Assembly: GCA_963755335.1 (NCBI GenBank) | Contig: CAVWJW010000008.1 | Location: 248,001 to 312,000, forward strand | From: UBA10649 sp963755335 | Lineage (GTDB): Bacteria > Actinomycetota > Actinomycetes > S36-B12 | Reading direction: 5' to 3' | Length of the DNA: 64,000 nucleotides | Shown: in pieces, positions 1 to 7,850 of the stretch | Layout of the letters: the number at the start of each line of letters is the position of its first letter | How positions within the stretch are numbered: position 1 is the stretch's first letter | The notes under the pieces: generated by a model | Told to the model about the DNA's origin: nothing | The model's input: only the letters and a program-made list of their open reading frames with translations | Database searches by the model: none | Position numbers and translations under genes: made by a program

Positions 1-242
1 GGGACGTTGGCCGCGCCGAGGCAGCCCATCACGATGATGACCACGAGGATCGCGTCGAGGCCCCGTCCGCCGGGGATCCTGGGTGCGACGAAGCGCGTCG
101 CCAGGGCCAGCCCGAAGAAGATGATGGCCACGGCGATGTCGAGGCGGCGCAGGTCGGCGCCGGCTGCCGGGAAGGCGGCGAACATGGCTGCCACGAGACC
201 GGAGGCGAGGACGAGTGTCCCGAGGATGCGGTAGGGCGTCAA
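1..242 (-). CDS. Membrane protein, N-terminal part (cut by window edge)
   Basis: The minus strand is open from a TTG at 242 to the window edge and encodes 80 residues. Three hydrophobic segments are visible: roughly residues 6-24, 36-52 and 63-80 (the last contains AILVVIIVMGCLGAANV). They alternate with short Arg-rich loops, which is typical of a polytopic inner membrane protein. An in-frame stop lies about 80 bases upstream, so the start could be slightly earlier, but the TTG fits the first membrane segment best. I cannot assign a family or function from the fragment. Confidence 0.5.
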   Translation of the reverse strand, partial: MTPYRILGTLVLASGLVAAMFAAFPAAGADLRRLDIAVAIIFFGLALATRFVAPRIPGGRGLDAILVVIIVMGCLGAANV

Positions 243-396
243 TGCGGCGGGAACGTCGCCGGCCCGCGCACGGATTCGTACGCGTGCCGCGGAGCGTGCA
301 CGACTGTCGATGACGCCCCCGGTCCGTTCGGGTCACGCAGGCTGCGCAAGTAGCCACGATGGTAACTGGGCCAGCACTCGGATACGCGCCGATGGG

Positions 397-471
397 TGGA
401 GCCCCCGGTCAGGTTTGAACTGACGACCTACCGCTTACAAGGCGGTTGCTCTACCACTGAGCTACAGGGGC
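397..471 (-). tRNA. tRNA-Thr (anticodon TGT)
   Basis: Read on the minus strand from 471, the acceptor stem GCCCCTG pairs with CGGGGGC (401-407). The D arm TAGCTCAGTGGTAGAGC, the anticodon arm CCGCCTTGTAAGCGG and the T arm with TTCAAAC are all present. The anticodon TGT sits at 437-439. CCA is encoded at 397-399 after a T discriminator. All cloverleaf elements are intact, so this reads ACA threonine codons. Confidence 0.94.
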
Positions 472-508
472 GTAGCGTGGGCCCCCAGAGTGTATTAGCG
501 GGAGATCT

Positions 509-877
509 ATGGGAAGAGGTCGCATGGCGGGGCAGGTCGAGACGGTTCGCCAGTACATCGACGCGCTGCCGCCCGAGGTCCAGGACACCGTGATCGACAT
601 CCGATCGGCGATCCTGCAGGCGGTACCCGGCTGCGAGGAGAAGATCGCCTACGGCATGCCTACCGTCACCCTGGCGGGCAAGAACCTGATCTCCTACGCG
701 GTGTGGGCGAAGCACGTTGGCGTGTACCCGATCCCCGCCGGTGACGACGTGTTCCAGGAGCGGATCGCGCCGTACCGGGAGTCCAAGTCGACCGCGCGCT
801 TCTCGCTGGGGAAGCCGATGCCGCTGGGCCTCATCGCGGAGATGGCGGCGCTGCTCGCTGCTGAGCGCGCGAGCTAA
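509..877 (+). CDS. DUF1801 (YdhG-like) domain protein
   Basis: The 122-residue protein has the DUF1801 pattern: an N-terminal helix (VRQYIDALPPEVQDTVIDIR), a conserved core around EEKIAYGMPT, and a C-terminal part with YRESKSTARFSLGKPMPLGLI. Family members are small cytosolic alpha/beta proteins of unknown biochemical role. Two starts are plausible. ATG 509 follows GGGAG, while ATG 524 has GGAAGAGG at 512-519 with good spacing and begins MAGQVETV; I slightly prefer 524. The 3' end overlaps the convergent decarboxylase gene by 4 bases. It has no functional link to its neighbours that I can see. Confidence 0.75.
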   Translation: MGRGRMAGQVETVRQYIDALPPEVQDTVIDIRSAILQAVPGCEEKIAYGMPTVTLAGKNLISYAVWAKHVGVYPIPAGDDVFQERIAPYRESKSTARFSLGKPMPLGLIAEMAALLAAERAS

Positions 878-1867
878 AGGCCCAGGAACCGCAGGGCGTT
901 GCCGCCGAGGAGGGCGTCCTTGGCCTGGTCAGGCAATGCGCTGCGGCGGATGACATGGCCGGCCGGCCGTTCGCCCAGTGGGTACGGGTAGTCGCTGCCC
1001 ATCAGGACCCCTTCAACACCCATGACATCGACCAGCAGGGTGAGCGCGCTCTCGGTGAACACCACGGAGTCGACGCTGAACCGGTCGAGCGTAGTGGCTG
1101 GGTGGCGCCTGGCTCAGTCCGCCCACGACGTCGTTGCGGTGCAGCCACGCGTTGTCGGCCCGCCCGGCCCAGAAGGCGAACGATCCGCCGCCGTGCGCGA
1201 ACGCGATGCGCAACTCCTGCGGCAGCCGGTCGAAGGCGCCGCCGAGGATCATCGCGAGGACGGACAGGTGCGTCTCGGCGGGCATCCCGACCAGCCACTG
1301 CGTCATCCAGCGGTCCAGCCGCGGTGACGCGGGCATGTCCCACGGGTGGACGAACACGGGCACCGACGTGTCCGCGCAGTGCTGGAGGAACGTCACCACT
1401 CCCTCCGAGTCGAGGTCGTGATCGGCCACATGGTTGCCGATCTCGACGCCCCGATGCCCGTTGGCGATGCTGCGATCAAGCTCGCGGCAGGCGGCATCAG
1501 GATCCTGCAGCGGCACCTGGCAGAACGGCAGCAGACGGTCGGGAGCCTCGGCCGTGATCCCCAGCGCGAGATCGTTGAAGATGGCACTGACCTCGGTGGC
1601 CTGACGGGCTGATCGTCCGTAGGAGAAGAACACGGGAGTCGGCGACACGACCTGGACGTCGACGCCATCGGTGTCCATGTCGGCCAGGCGCTGGTCGGCG
1701 TTCCAGCAGCCATCGGTGATGCGCCGGAACTCCCGCTCGCCCAGCATGATGGTGGCCTCGGTGGCGGAGTCGACGCGAAGCGACGGCCAGTCCGTGCCGC
1801 CGCAGGCGGCGGCGAGGTCGGGCCACCCGCGCGGCACGTAGTGCGAGTGGACATCGATGACCGGCAA
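874..1867 (-). CDS. 2-amino-3-carboxymuconate-6-semialdehyde decarboxylase (ACMSD), one frame break
   Basis: This is an amidohydrolase-superfamily protein beginning MPVIDVHSHYVPRGW; HSH is the metal-binding HxH. Further conserved pieces are VFVHPWDMP, FAHGGGSFAFW and, after the break, MGSDYPYPLGE, whose Asp is the last metal ligand. In the 3-hydroxyanthranilate route, ACMSD decarboxylates the dioxygenase product to 2-aminomuconate semialdehyde. The gene is last in a minus-strand operon, 3 bases after the 3-hydroxyanthranilate dioxygenase gene, which strongly supports the call. The frame breaks at 1089-1090: the upstream frame reads ...PPSHY and the downstream frame resumes LDRFSVDSVVFTESAL. 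The two bases fit V/L alternatives (GTC or CTC) written together. Restored length is about 330 residues, normal for ACMSD. Confidence 0.87.
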
Positions 1868-1870
1868 CGG

Positions 1871-2401
1871 CTAGCCCTTGCCGGGGTGGACCGCGCCGCA
1901 CTGCGGGCAGGTTCGAGCGTTCACGTCGGAGTAGAAGGCCTCGAAGACCGGCGGAAGGTCGACCACGATGTCGCTGACCTGCAGTTCGACGTCGTGGATC
2001 TTCGCGTTGCAGTCGGGGCAGTACCACTGGAAGTGCTCGAGCACCCCCGGCTCCCGTGGCCGCTCGAAGACGAGTCCGATGGAACCGACCTCAGGGCGTT
2101 GCGGGGAATGGGGGACGTTGCGGGGCAGCACCCACATCTGGCCCGGTCCGATCGTCACCGTCTCCTTGCCGTCAGCCGTCTGCAGGTTGACGTGCATGGT
2201 CCCCTTGAGCTGGTAGAAGACCTCCTCGTACGGCTCCTGGTGGTAGTCGGTGCGCTGGTTGGGACCGCCGACGACCATGACGATGAAGTCCTCCTGCCCG
2301 GGGAAGACCTCCTTGTTGCCGACCGGCGGCTTGAGGTTCGGGCCGTGCTCGGCCAGCCACGCGTCGAAGTCGAGCGGTGTCGTCGGAACGTCGTCACTCA
2401 T
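1871..2401 (-). CDS. nbaC: 3-hydroxyanthranilate 3,4-dioxygenase
   Basis: This 176-residue cupin opens the ring of 3-hydroxyanthranilate to 2-amino-3-carboxymuconate semialdehyde. The iron site lies in TDYHQEPYEEVFYQLKG (His and Glu ligands) and in RNVPHSPQRP (second His). The C-terminus carries the rubredoxin-like metal site of bacterial enzymes, formed by CPDCN and CPQCG. The ATG at 2401 overlaps the end of the RidA gene by 8 bases, showing tight operon coupling. An in-frame extension upstream has no family similarity and lies inside ridA. Neighbours on both sides belong to the same pathway. Length matches the bacterial NbaC type. Confidence 0.92.
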   Translation of the reverse strand: MSDDVPTTPLDFDAWLAEHGPNLKPPVGNKEVFPGQEDFIVMVVGGPNQRTDYHQEPYEEVFYQLKGTMHVNLQTADGKETVTIGPGQMWVLPRNVPHSPQRPEVGSIGLVFERPREPGVLEHFQWYCPDCNAKIHDVELQVSDIVVDLPPVFEAFYSDVNARTCPQCGAVHPGKG

Positions 2402-2819
2402 GCTGGCCTCCCGGCCGGTAGGCAACCGCTTGGATCTCGATGAGCAGATCGGGGTGCGGCAGCTCGCGTACGGCGACGGTGGTGCGCGTCGGCGCACTGT
2501 CGGTGAAGTACTCCGCGTAGGCGGCGTTGTACGCGGCGAAGTCCGCCATGTCGACCAGGTACGACGTGACCTGAACGAGGTCGTCGAGGCTCGCCCCGAC
2601 GGCAGCAAGGATCACGCCGATGTTCTCCAGCGTTCCCCGCGTCTGCTCCGCGACGTCCTTGCGCTTCGTGCCGTCGACGACGTCGACGCCGCGGTGCGAC
2701 CCGTCCGGGCGGCGGCTGGAGGTGCCGGACACGAAGACGAAGTCGCCGGCGACCTTGCAGTGCGGGTAGCGACCGAGGGGTGCGGCGCTGCCTTCGACGA
2801 GGTGCCCCGACGCCGCCAT
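2394..2819 (-). CDS. RidA-family deaminase, probably 2-aminomuconate deaminase
   Basis: The 141-residue protein has the RidA/YjgF/UK114 fold signature, including GDFVFVSGTSSRRPDG, the TRGTLENIGVIL helix, and the C-terminal VAVRELPHPDLLIEIQAVAY. Generic RidA proteins hydrolyse reactive enamines or imines. In the aerobic 3-hydroxyanthranilate pathway of Pseudomonas (NbaF), a protein of this family and size acts as 2-aminomuconate deaminase. The position between kmo and the dioxygenase gene supports that specific role here, although the assignment is by context. The start codon overlaps the kmo stop (TGATG). The Arg in AVRELP is the usual carboxylate-binding residue. Confidence 0.83.
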   Translation of the reverse strand: MAASGHLVEGSAAPLGRYPHCKVAGDFVFVSGTSSRRPDGSHRGVDVVDGTKRKDVAEQTRGTLENIGVILAAVGASLDDLVQVTSYLVDMADFAAYNAAYAEYFTDSAPTRTTVAVRELPHPDLLIEIQAVAYRPGGQHE

Positions 2820-4165
2820 CACTTGTCCCCGCCCGATCCGCGGCGCAGCACGGCGGCGGTGGCCGCTGCCACAGCCAGCAGGGCACCACCTGCGGCCACG
2901 GCGAGCATCCGCTGCTGCTTGTTCGCGCGCTCCACCACGTCGGCGTAGGGGATCGTCGTGAACGAGACCATCTCGTAGCGGGACAGGTAGGTGCCGGGGA
3001 GGGCCTTCTCCAGCGCATGCTCGAGCTTCTTCGTGGCGAGGAAGGCCCGTGAGCCCACCTTGTCGCGCATCTCCACGAAGTTCTCCTTCGCCAGTTGCGC
3101 GATCGCCTCGGCGTTGTGCCGCCGACGCTCCTGGTACATCGGCAGTGCCAGCGTCCAGTCGTCGGCAACCTCGCTGAGGCACCGATCGAGCTCGACGACG
3201 TCCTCGAAGCCGCAGTTCGCGCCCTGGCCGAAGAACGGCAGGATCGCGTGGGCGGCGTCGCCGATGAGTGCCACCTTGCCGTCGGCCTGCCACGGGTCGG
3301 AGTGGACCGTCGCCAGCAGGCCGACCGGGTTGTACTGGTAGTCCTCGACAAGGGTGGGCATCAAGGGCACGGCGTCGGGGTACTCGCGCGCGAAGTGCTC
3401 GAGGATCTCGGCCTCAGTGCCCAGGTCGTCGAACCCTCCGTCACCGGACTTGGGCCAGAACAGCGTGCAGGTGAACGAGCAGTCGGGGTTGGGCAGCGCG
3501 ATCATCATCGATGCTCCGCGCGGCCAGATGTGCAGGGCGTCCGGGCTCATCGCGAAGTCGCCGTCGCGAGCGGGGATGGTGAGCTCCTTGTACCCGAAGT
3601 CGAGCGGATCGGTGACCACGCTGACCCGGGCGCGCGTGGCCAGCTCCTGCCGGACGATGCTCCCGAACCCATCGGCCGCCAGCACGATGTCGAAGGATGT
3701 GGAGTCGACGGTTCCAGCGTTCTCGAACGTCAGAGTGTTCGACGTGAGGTCATAGGACGACAGTCGCTCGCCGAAGTGCAGGGTGACTCCGGGCGTCGCC
3801 GCAGCAGCGTCGAGGAGCGTCTCGTTGAGCGCCGACCGGCCGATCGAGTTGATCGCCCGGTCCCCGCCCGCCGAGTAGGACTGGAACGTCGTCGACCCGT
3901 CGAGGCCATGGATCATGCGGCCGTGCATCGGCAGCGCAGGAGCCATGACGGTGTCGACCAGGTCGAGCCTGCGCAGGGCATCCAGCCCGCGCTCGGACAG
4001 TGCGAGGTTGATCGAGCGTCCGCGTTCTGCGGTGGTCGATCGAGGATCCGGCCGCCGCTCGTACACGTCCACGGCGTACCCACGTCGGCCCAGGTAGCAG
4101 GCCAGCAACGAGCCCACCAGCCCCGCGCCCACCACTGCCACCCGCTGTTCGGCGACCGCGGTCAT
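2819..4165 (-). CDS. kmo: Kynurenine 3-monooxygenase
   Basis: This 448-residue FAD-dependent aromatic hydroxylase converts L-kynurenine to 3-hydroxykynurenine with NADPH and O2. The dinucleotide motif is at residues 9-30 (VAVVGAGLVGSLLACYLGRR), followed by GRSINLALSERGLDALR, which is typical of KMO. The second FAD motif is GDAAHAILPFFGQGANCGFED. Near the C-terminus there is a short hydrophobic stretch (MLAVAAGGALLAVAAATAAVL) followed by LRRGSGGDK, a possible membrane anchor. The ATG at 4165 overlaps the kynU stop (ATGA). Frame and length are intact. Flanking kynU and RidA genes place it in tryptophan catabolism. Confidence 0.93.
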   Translation of the reverse strand: MTAVAEQRVAVVGAGLVGSLLACYLGRRGYAVDVYERRPDPRSTTAERGRSINLALSERGLDALRRLDLVDTVMAPALPMHGRMIHGLDGSTTFQSYSAGGDRAINSIGRSALNETLLDAAAATPGVTLHFGERLSSYDLTSNTLTFENAGTVDSTSFDIVLAADGFGSIVRQELATRARVSVVTDPLDFGYKELTIPARDGDFAMSPDALHIWPRGASMMIALPNPDCSFTCTLFWPKSGDGGFDDLGTEAEILEHFAREYPDAVPLMPTLVEDYQYNPVGLLATVHSDPWQADGKVALIGDAAHAILPFFGQGANCGFEDVVELDRCLSEVADDWTLALPMYQERRRHNAEAIAQLAKENFVEMRDKVGSRAFLATKKLEHALEKALPGTYLSRYEMVSFTTIPYADVVERANKQQRMLAVAAGGALLAVAAATAAVLRRGSGGDK

Positions 4166-5463
4166 CCGATCCCCTCTCCGGTCAGCTCCTGGCTCAGCGC
4201 GTCGGCAGCCCGCCAGCAGTCGTGATACGTGCAGTACAGGGGTGCCGGGGCCAGCCGGATGATGTCGGGCTTGCGGTCGTCGGCGACCACTCCCCAGTTG
4301 GAGCTCATCCGCTCGGCCAGGTCGGCCACGTCGGCGCCGACGCGCAGGGACAGCTGGGCTCCGTGCTCGCCCTCGGCCTCGGGCGTCACGATCGTCAGCA
4401 CCGAACCGGCGGCGAGCGGCCCGAGCAGGCTGCGCAGATACGCCGTCAGTCGCAGGCTGCGGGCCCGGATCGCCGCCATGCCGACGCTGTCGAAGATCTC
4501 CAGGGACGTTCGCACCGGTCCCATGGCGAAGATCGGCGGGTTCGACATCGCCCACGCGTCGGCGGACGGCTGCGGCACCGAGACCGGGGCCATCTCGAAG
4601 CGTGTTGCCGGGTCCGTGCTCCACCAGCCCTCGAGTCGGGGGAGTGCCGGGTTCGTCAGGTGGCGGTCGTGCACGAAGACGCCGGCGATCGCGCCGGGCC
4701 CGGAATTCAGGTACTTGTAGGAGCACCAGGCCGCGAAGTCGACATCCCAGTCGTGCAGGTGCAGCGGGACGTTTCCCGCGGCGTGAGCGAGGTCCCAGCC
4801 GACTGTGGCACCGATCGCGTGCCCGGCCTCCGTGATCGCCGGGATGTCCATGAGCTGGCCGGTGAGGTAGTTGACGCCGCCGAGCATCAGGGTCGCGATC
4901 GAGTGGGCATGGTCGTTCAGCGTCGCGATGACGTCCTCGGTGCGCAGGGTGTCTTCGCCGGGCCTCGGTCGAAGGCGCAGCACCGCCGTGTCGGGGTCGT
5001 GCCCGCGGAAGGCGACGTGGCTGCGGACCGCGTACGAGTCCGACGGGAATGCTGAGTCCTCGATCACGATGCGGTGCCGGATCGGGGTGGGGCGGTAGAA
5101 CGACGCCAGCAGCAGGTGCAGGTTGACCGTCAGCGAGTTCATGATGACGACCTCGCGAGGCAGCGCCCCCACGACGTTCGCCGCCGGGTCGCGCAGCTGC
5201 TCGTGGTAGGGAAGCCACGGGCGATCGGCGTCACCGTGGCCGTGGACGCCGTACTGCTCCCACGCGTCCAGGTCGGCCATGAGCTCGCCCCTGGTGGCCC
5301 GCGGCTGGAGGCCCAGCGAGTTGCCGGCCATGTAGGCGGTCAGCGGGAAGTCGCCGCCGACGGCGGGCGGGATGAGGAAGTCGTCGCGACGCAGCGCCGG
5401 GTCGGGCTCCGTGTCGAGCGCGATCGCTCGGTCCTCCCGAAGGTCGGGCGCCTCGGTCAACAT
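4162..5463 (-). CDS. kynU: Kynureninase
   Basis: This 433-residue PLP enzyme of fold type I cleaves (3-hydroxy)kynurenine to (3-hydroxy)anthranilate and alanine. Diagnostic segments are YMAGNSLGLQPRA near residue 45, GWDLAHAAGN with the cofactor-binding Asp, and WCSYKYLNSGPGAIAG, in which the Lys forms the Schiff base. GWWSTDPATRFEM and a C-terminal domain of normal length follow. The ATG at 5463 is preceded by AGGGAG about 7 bases upstream. A 113-base gap separates it from the upstream hydrolase gene, the largest gap in the operon, so an internal promoter is possible there. The 3' end overlaps kmo by 4 bases. Confidence 0.94.
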   Translation of the reverse strand: MLTEAPDLREDRAIALDTEPDPALRRDDFLIPPAVGGDFPLTAYMAGNSLGLQPRATRGELMADLDAWEQYGVHGHGDADRPWLPYHEQLRDPAANVVGALPREVVIMNSLTVNLHLLLASFYRPTPIRHRIVIEDSAFPSDSYAVRSHVAFRGHDPDTAVLRLRPRPGEDTLRTEDVIATLNDHAHSIATLMLGGVNYLTGQLMDIPAITEAGHAIGATVGWDLAHAAGNVPLHLHDWDVDFAAWCSYKYLNSGPGAIAGVFVHDRHLTNPALPRLEGWWSTDPATRFEMAPVSVPQPSADAWAMSNPPIFAMGPVRTSLEIFDSVGMAAIRARSLRLTAYLRSLLGPLAAGSVLTIVTPEAEGEHGAQLSLRVGADVADLAERMSSNWGVVADDRKPDIIRLAPAPLYCTYHDCWRAADALSQELTGEGIG

Positions 5464-5576
5464 TCGTTCTCCCTGTCCGTCCCGACGTCGGTCGTCCGAC
5501 TCGTTCTCAATCCGTCATGACGTCGCCTATTCGACTCATTCAATACCCGTTCCACGGTGACGGGGCGGGGATTGCG

Positions 5577-6362
5577 TCAACCACCGGGCGACCGCGCCGG
5601 GGCCAGGACGTCGAGCGCGGCGTCGACGTCGGCCATCGCCACGGACGTGGGGTCGATCAGCTCGAAGTGCCCGGTGCCGGCGAGGGCGACCAGCGTCGGG
5701 CGGGGCTGCTCGTCGAGGGTGTCCAGGTAGAGCATGGAGAGCTCGATCGGGACGGTGGAGTCGCGCTGCCCGTGCACGATCGCGACGGGGATCGTCGGTG
5801 CCGGGCGCTGGGCAGGATCGAGGTCGGGGCGGGTCGAGGGGTCGCTGCCGAGGAAGGCCCGCACCGCGTCGCCGTCCAGCCCGCGTCGATCGGCCTCCAC
5901 CAGGCTCGCCACGGGTGCCAGGGCGACGGCGGACTGGAGGACGCCGGGCGGATCGGCGGCCACGAGCAGGACCAGGTGCCCGCCCGCCGAGTGGCCGATC
6001 GCCTGAACGGCCCTGGCGGGCAGCCACGGCTCGCCGGCCAGTGCGGTGAGTGCCGCCCGCACGTCGGCGATGGCCGCGTCGGGGTCCCCCGGAAGCCGTC
6101 GGTAGTCGAGCGAGACCACCAGGTGGCCGCGGTCGGCAAGGTGCGCGGCCAGTGGTCGAACGTGCTGTCGGTCGTATTCGGGTCGCCAGAAGCCTCCGTG
6201 CACCAGGGCGACCGTCGTGCGGTTCGTCGGGGTGCCGGGGAGGTAGACGTCTGCCGCCTGGTCCGGATCCTCGCCGTAGGACCAGACGCGATCGGGCCCG
6301 CGCTCGAGCCGGGTGAGGACACGGCGATCCTCACCGTCCTGGTCGGGGGTCCCCATGGGCAT
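5577..6362 (-). CDS. Alpha/beta hydrolase, likely arylformamidase (kynurenine formamidase-like)
   Basis: This is an esterase/BD-FAE-type alpha/beta hydrolase of about 261 residues. The oxyanion-hole motif HGGFW is followed by the nucleophile elbow GHSAGGH, then the acid in HGQRDSTVP and the His in GTGHFELIDP. The HGGFW plus GHSAGG combination is shared by kynurenine formamidases of this fold. Its place directly upstream of kynU and kmo suggests that it hydrolyses N-formylkynurenine, the step before kynureninase. This is inference; a general carboxylesterase is the alternative. ATGs at 6362 and 6356 are both possible. A longer form would need a TTG that overlaps the divergent protease gene. 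Confidence 0.72.
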   Translation of the reverse strand: MPMGTPDQDGEDRRVLTRLERGPDRVWSYGEDPDQAADVYLPGTPTNRTTVALVHGGFWRPEYDRQHVRPLAAHLADRGHLVVSLDYRRLPGDPDAAIADVRAALTALAGEPWLPARAVQAIGHSAGGHLVLLVAADPPGVLQSAVALAPVASLVEADRRGLDGDAVRAFLGSDPSTRPDLDPAQRPAPTIPVAIVHGQRDSTVPIELSMLYLDTLDEQPRPTLVALAGTGHFELIDPTSVAMADVDAALDVLAPARSPGG

Positions 6363-6397
6363 GAGGGAGTATCCCAACCGACCTACACTGGCAGGCA

Positions 6398-7222
6398 ATG
6401 TTCGATGTCGCGGTCCCCCCGATGCAGGCCGGACTGGCCTGGTGGCCGGTGGCGGTCGTCGTCGTCGCCCTGGTCGTGCTCAACATCGTCAACAACCGCC
6501 TGGCGCCGCAGACGCACTACCTGCTGTGGACCTTCGGCGGTTCCGTCGGCCTGCTGGCGTTCGGACTGCTCGATGGCAACACCTGGACCGACATGGGCTT
6601 CGGCTGGAGCTACCTCCTGCCGGGCCTCATCTGGGCGGGCATCTGCATCGGCGGCGTCACCGCGGTCTACCTCGTGGGGTCGGCCTTCAAGCGCACCCGA
6701 ACCGCGTTCCATGACGAGCGGATGAGCGATCTCACCGGCAGCCGGCTGATGTTCCAGGCCCTCATCGAGGTCCCGTTCGGCACGGTGCTGTTCGAGGAGA
6801 TCGCGTTCCGATCCGTCCTGTTCTCCATGCTCGTGCGCCGCGAGGGCCTGCTGTTCGGACTGATCGTGTCGTCACTCCTCTTCGGGCTCTGGCACATCCT
6901 GCCCAGCATCGGCACCCACGAGCAGAACCCTGCTCTGGGGTCGGTCGTCGGGGGCGGCCTGCGCGGGAACATCATCGCCGTGGGGCTGAGCGTCCTGACG
7001 ACGACGGTCGCTGGCGTTCTCTTCGCCGGACTGCGGCTGATCTCGGGCTCGGTCCTCGCCCCGATGGGCCTGCACTGGGCGACCAACGGCCTCGGCTACG
7101 CGTTCTCGTGGATCCTCATCCGGGCCCGGGATCGACGCCGCGAACAGCACCGTCGCGAGGTCCGGGCCCGCCAGGAGACCGAGCGCGAAACGGGCGAAAC
7201 GGAAACCGGCGCACTCGAATGA
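6398..7222 (+). CDS. CPBP-family intramembrane metalloprotease
   Basis: The 274-residue protein has about seven to eight hydrophobic segments and the CPBP (CAAX protease/bacteriocin-processing, Abi) motifs. EEIAFRSVLF supplies the EExxxR pair, FGLWHILP the FxxxH, and LHWATNGLGY the final His. These line an intramembrane active site. In bacteria the substrates are mostly unknown. The C-terminus is a charged tail rich in Arg and Glu (RARDRRREQHRREVRARQETE). The start lies 35 bases from the divergent hydrolase gene, with TACACT about 10 bases before the ATG, so a very short leader is likely. The stop overlaps the ATG at 7219 of the longer form of the next gene. Confidence 0.85.
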   Translation: MFDVAVPPMQAGLAWWPVAVVVVALVVLNIVNNRLAPQTHYLLWTFGGSVGLLAFGLLDGNTWTDMGFGWSYLLPGLIWAGICIGGVTAVYLVGSAFKRTRTAFHDERMSDLTGSRLMFQALIEVPFGTVLFEEIAFRSVLFSMLVRREGLLFGLIVSSLLFGLWHILPSIGTHEQNPALGSVVGGGLRGNIIAVGLSVLTTTVAGVLFAGLRLISGSVLAPMGLHWATNGLGYAFSWILIRARDRRREQHRREVRARQETERETGETETGALE

Positions 7223-7359
7223 CACTGATGGGATTCAGGTCGTACGATGACGGCCAACACGAGGTCGATGGCCTCCGCGTCCCTGACGCGCCGGCCGTCG
7301 AGCCCGTGGCCGCCGCCGGCAGAGGCCCGGCAGCGACCAGCGATGCGGAGGAGTCGGCA

Positions 7360-7662
7360 ATGGATGCAGCGCGAGCGCACCTCGGACACGAGGACGCCTC
7401 GGCCACCCTGAGCGACCGCGACCGGCGCATCCTGGAGTTCGAGCGCCAGTGGTGGAAGTACGCCGGGGCCAAGGAGCAGGCGATCCGCGACCTGTTCGAC
7501 ATGAGCGGCACGCGGTACTACCAGATCCTCAACGGGCTCATCGACACCCCGGAGGCGCTCGAGGCCGACCCCATGCTGGTTAAGCGCTTGCGCCGGATGC
7601 GCGCTGCCCGCCAGCGGGCCCGCTCGGCCCGTCGCCTGGGGATTGACCTCGGCAGCGAATGA
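7360..7662 (+). CDS. DUF3263 family protein
   Basis: This small actinobacterial protein has the DUF3263 core: LSDRDRRILEFERQWWKYAGAKEQAIRDLFDMSGTRYYQ, then NGLIDTPEALEADPMLVKRLRRMRAARQRARS. The core resembles a helix-turn-helix (KEQAIRDLFDMSGTRYYQILN), so a DNA-binding role is plausible but unproven. I choose ATG 7360 (100 residues), which follows a clear GGAGGAG at 7348-7354. The frame also extends to ATG 7219, but the added 47 residues look low in complexity. It sits directly downstream of the CPBP protease gene and may be co-transcribed with it. Confidence 0.8.
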   Translation: MDAARAHLGHEDASATLSDRDRRILEFERQWWKYAGAKEQAIRDLFDMSGTRYYQILNGLIDTPEALEADPMLVKRLRRMRAARQRARSARRLGIDLGSE

Positions 7663-7682
7663 GGTTTGCCTTACAAGGGCGA

Positions 7683-7809
7683 TTGACACGTTCCAATATC
7701 TCGGTTCCGTAACGATTCCCATGTAACGTCATGCAAGCGGTTACTTCGATGCCTCGGCCGACTTAGCGTGAATCCACTGATGGCGGGAATGCTCATGCAT
7801 GCTCCCGCC
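7683..7809 (+). promoter_or_regulatory. Intergenic control region upstream of the maltodextrin operon
   Basis: TTGACA at 7683-7688 could be a -35 element, with a poor -10 around 7707-7716. GTAAC occurs at 7709 and 7723 and inverted as GTTAC at 7740. AAGCGGTT at 7735-7742 approximates the central part of LacI-family operators, which would suit a MalR-type regulator. Arms GGCGGGA (7782-7788) and TCCCGCC (7803-7809) form a hairpin with a 14-base loop just before the ribosome binding site AGAGGAA. These are visual matches only. Confidence 0.35.
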
Positions 7810-7850
7810 TGGATTTGGCCCCACGCGGGCCGCGACGAGAGGAACACTTA

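Noticed and set aside
7219..7662. Longer DUF3263 protein starting at 7219
   Set aside because: ATG 7360 has a much better ribosome binding site (GGAGGAG) and the extra N-terminus looks low in complexity.
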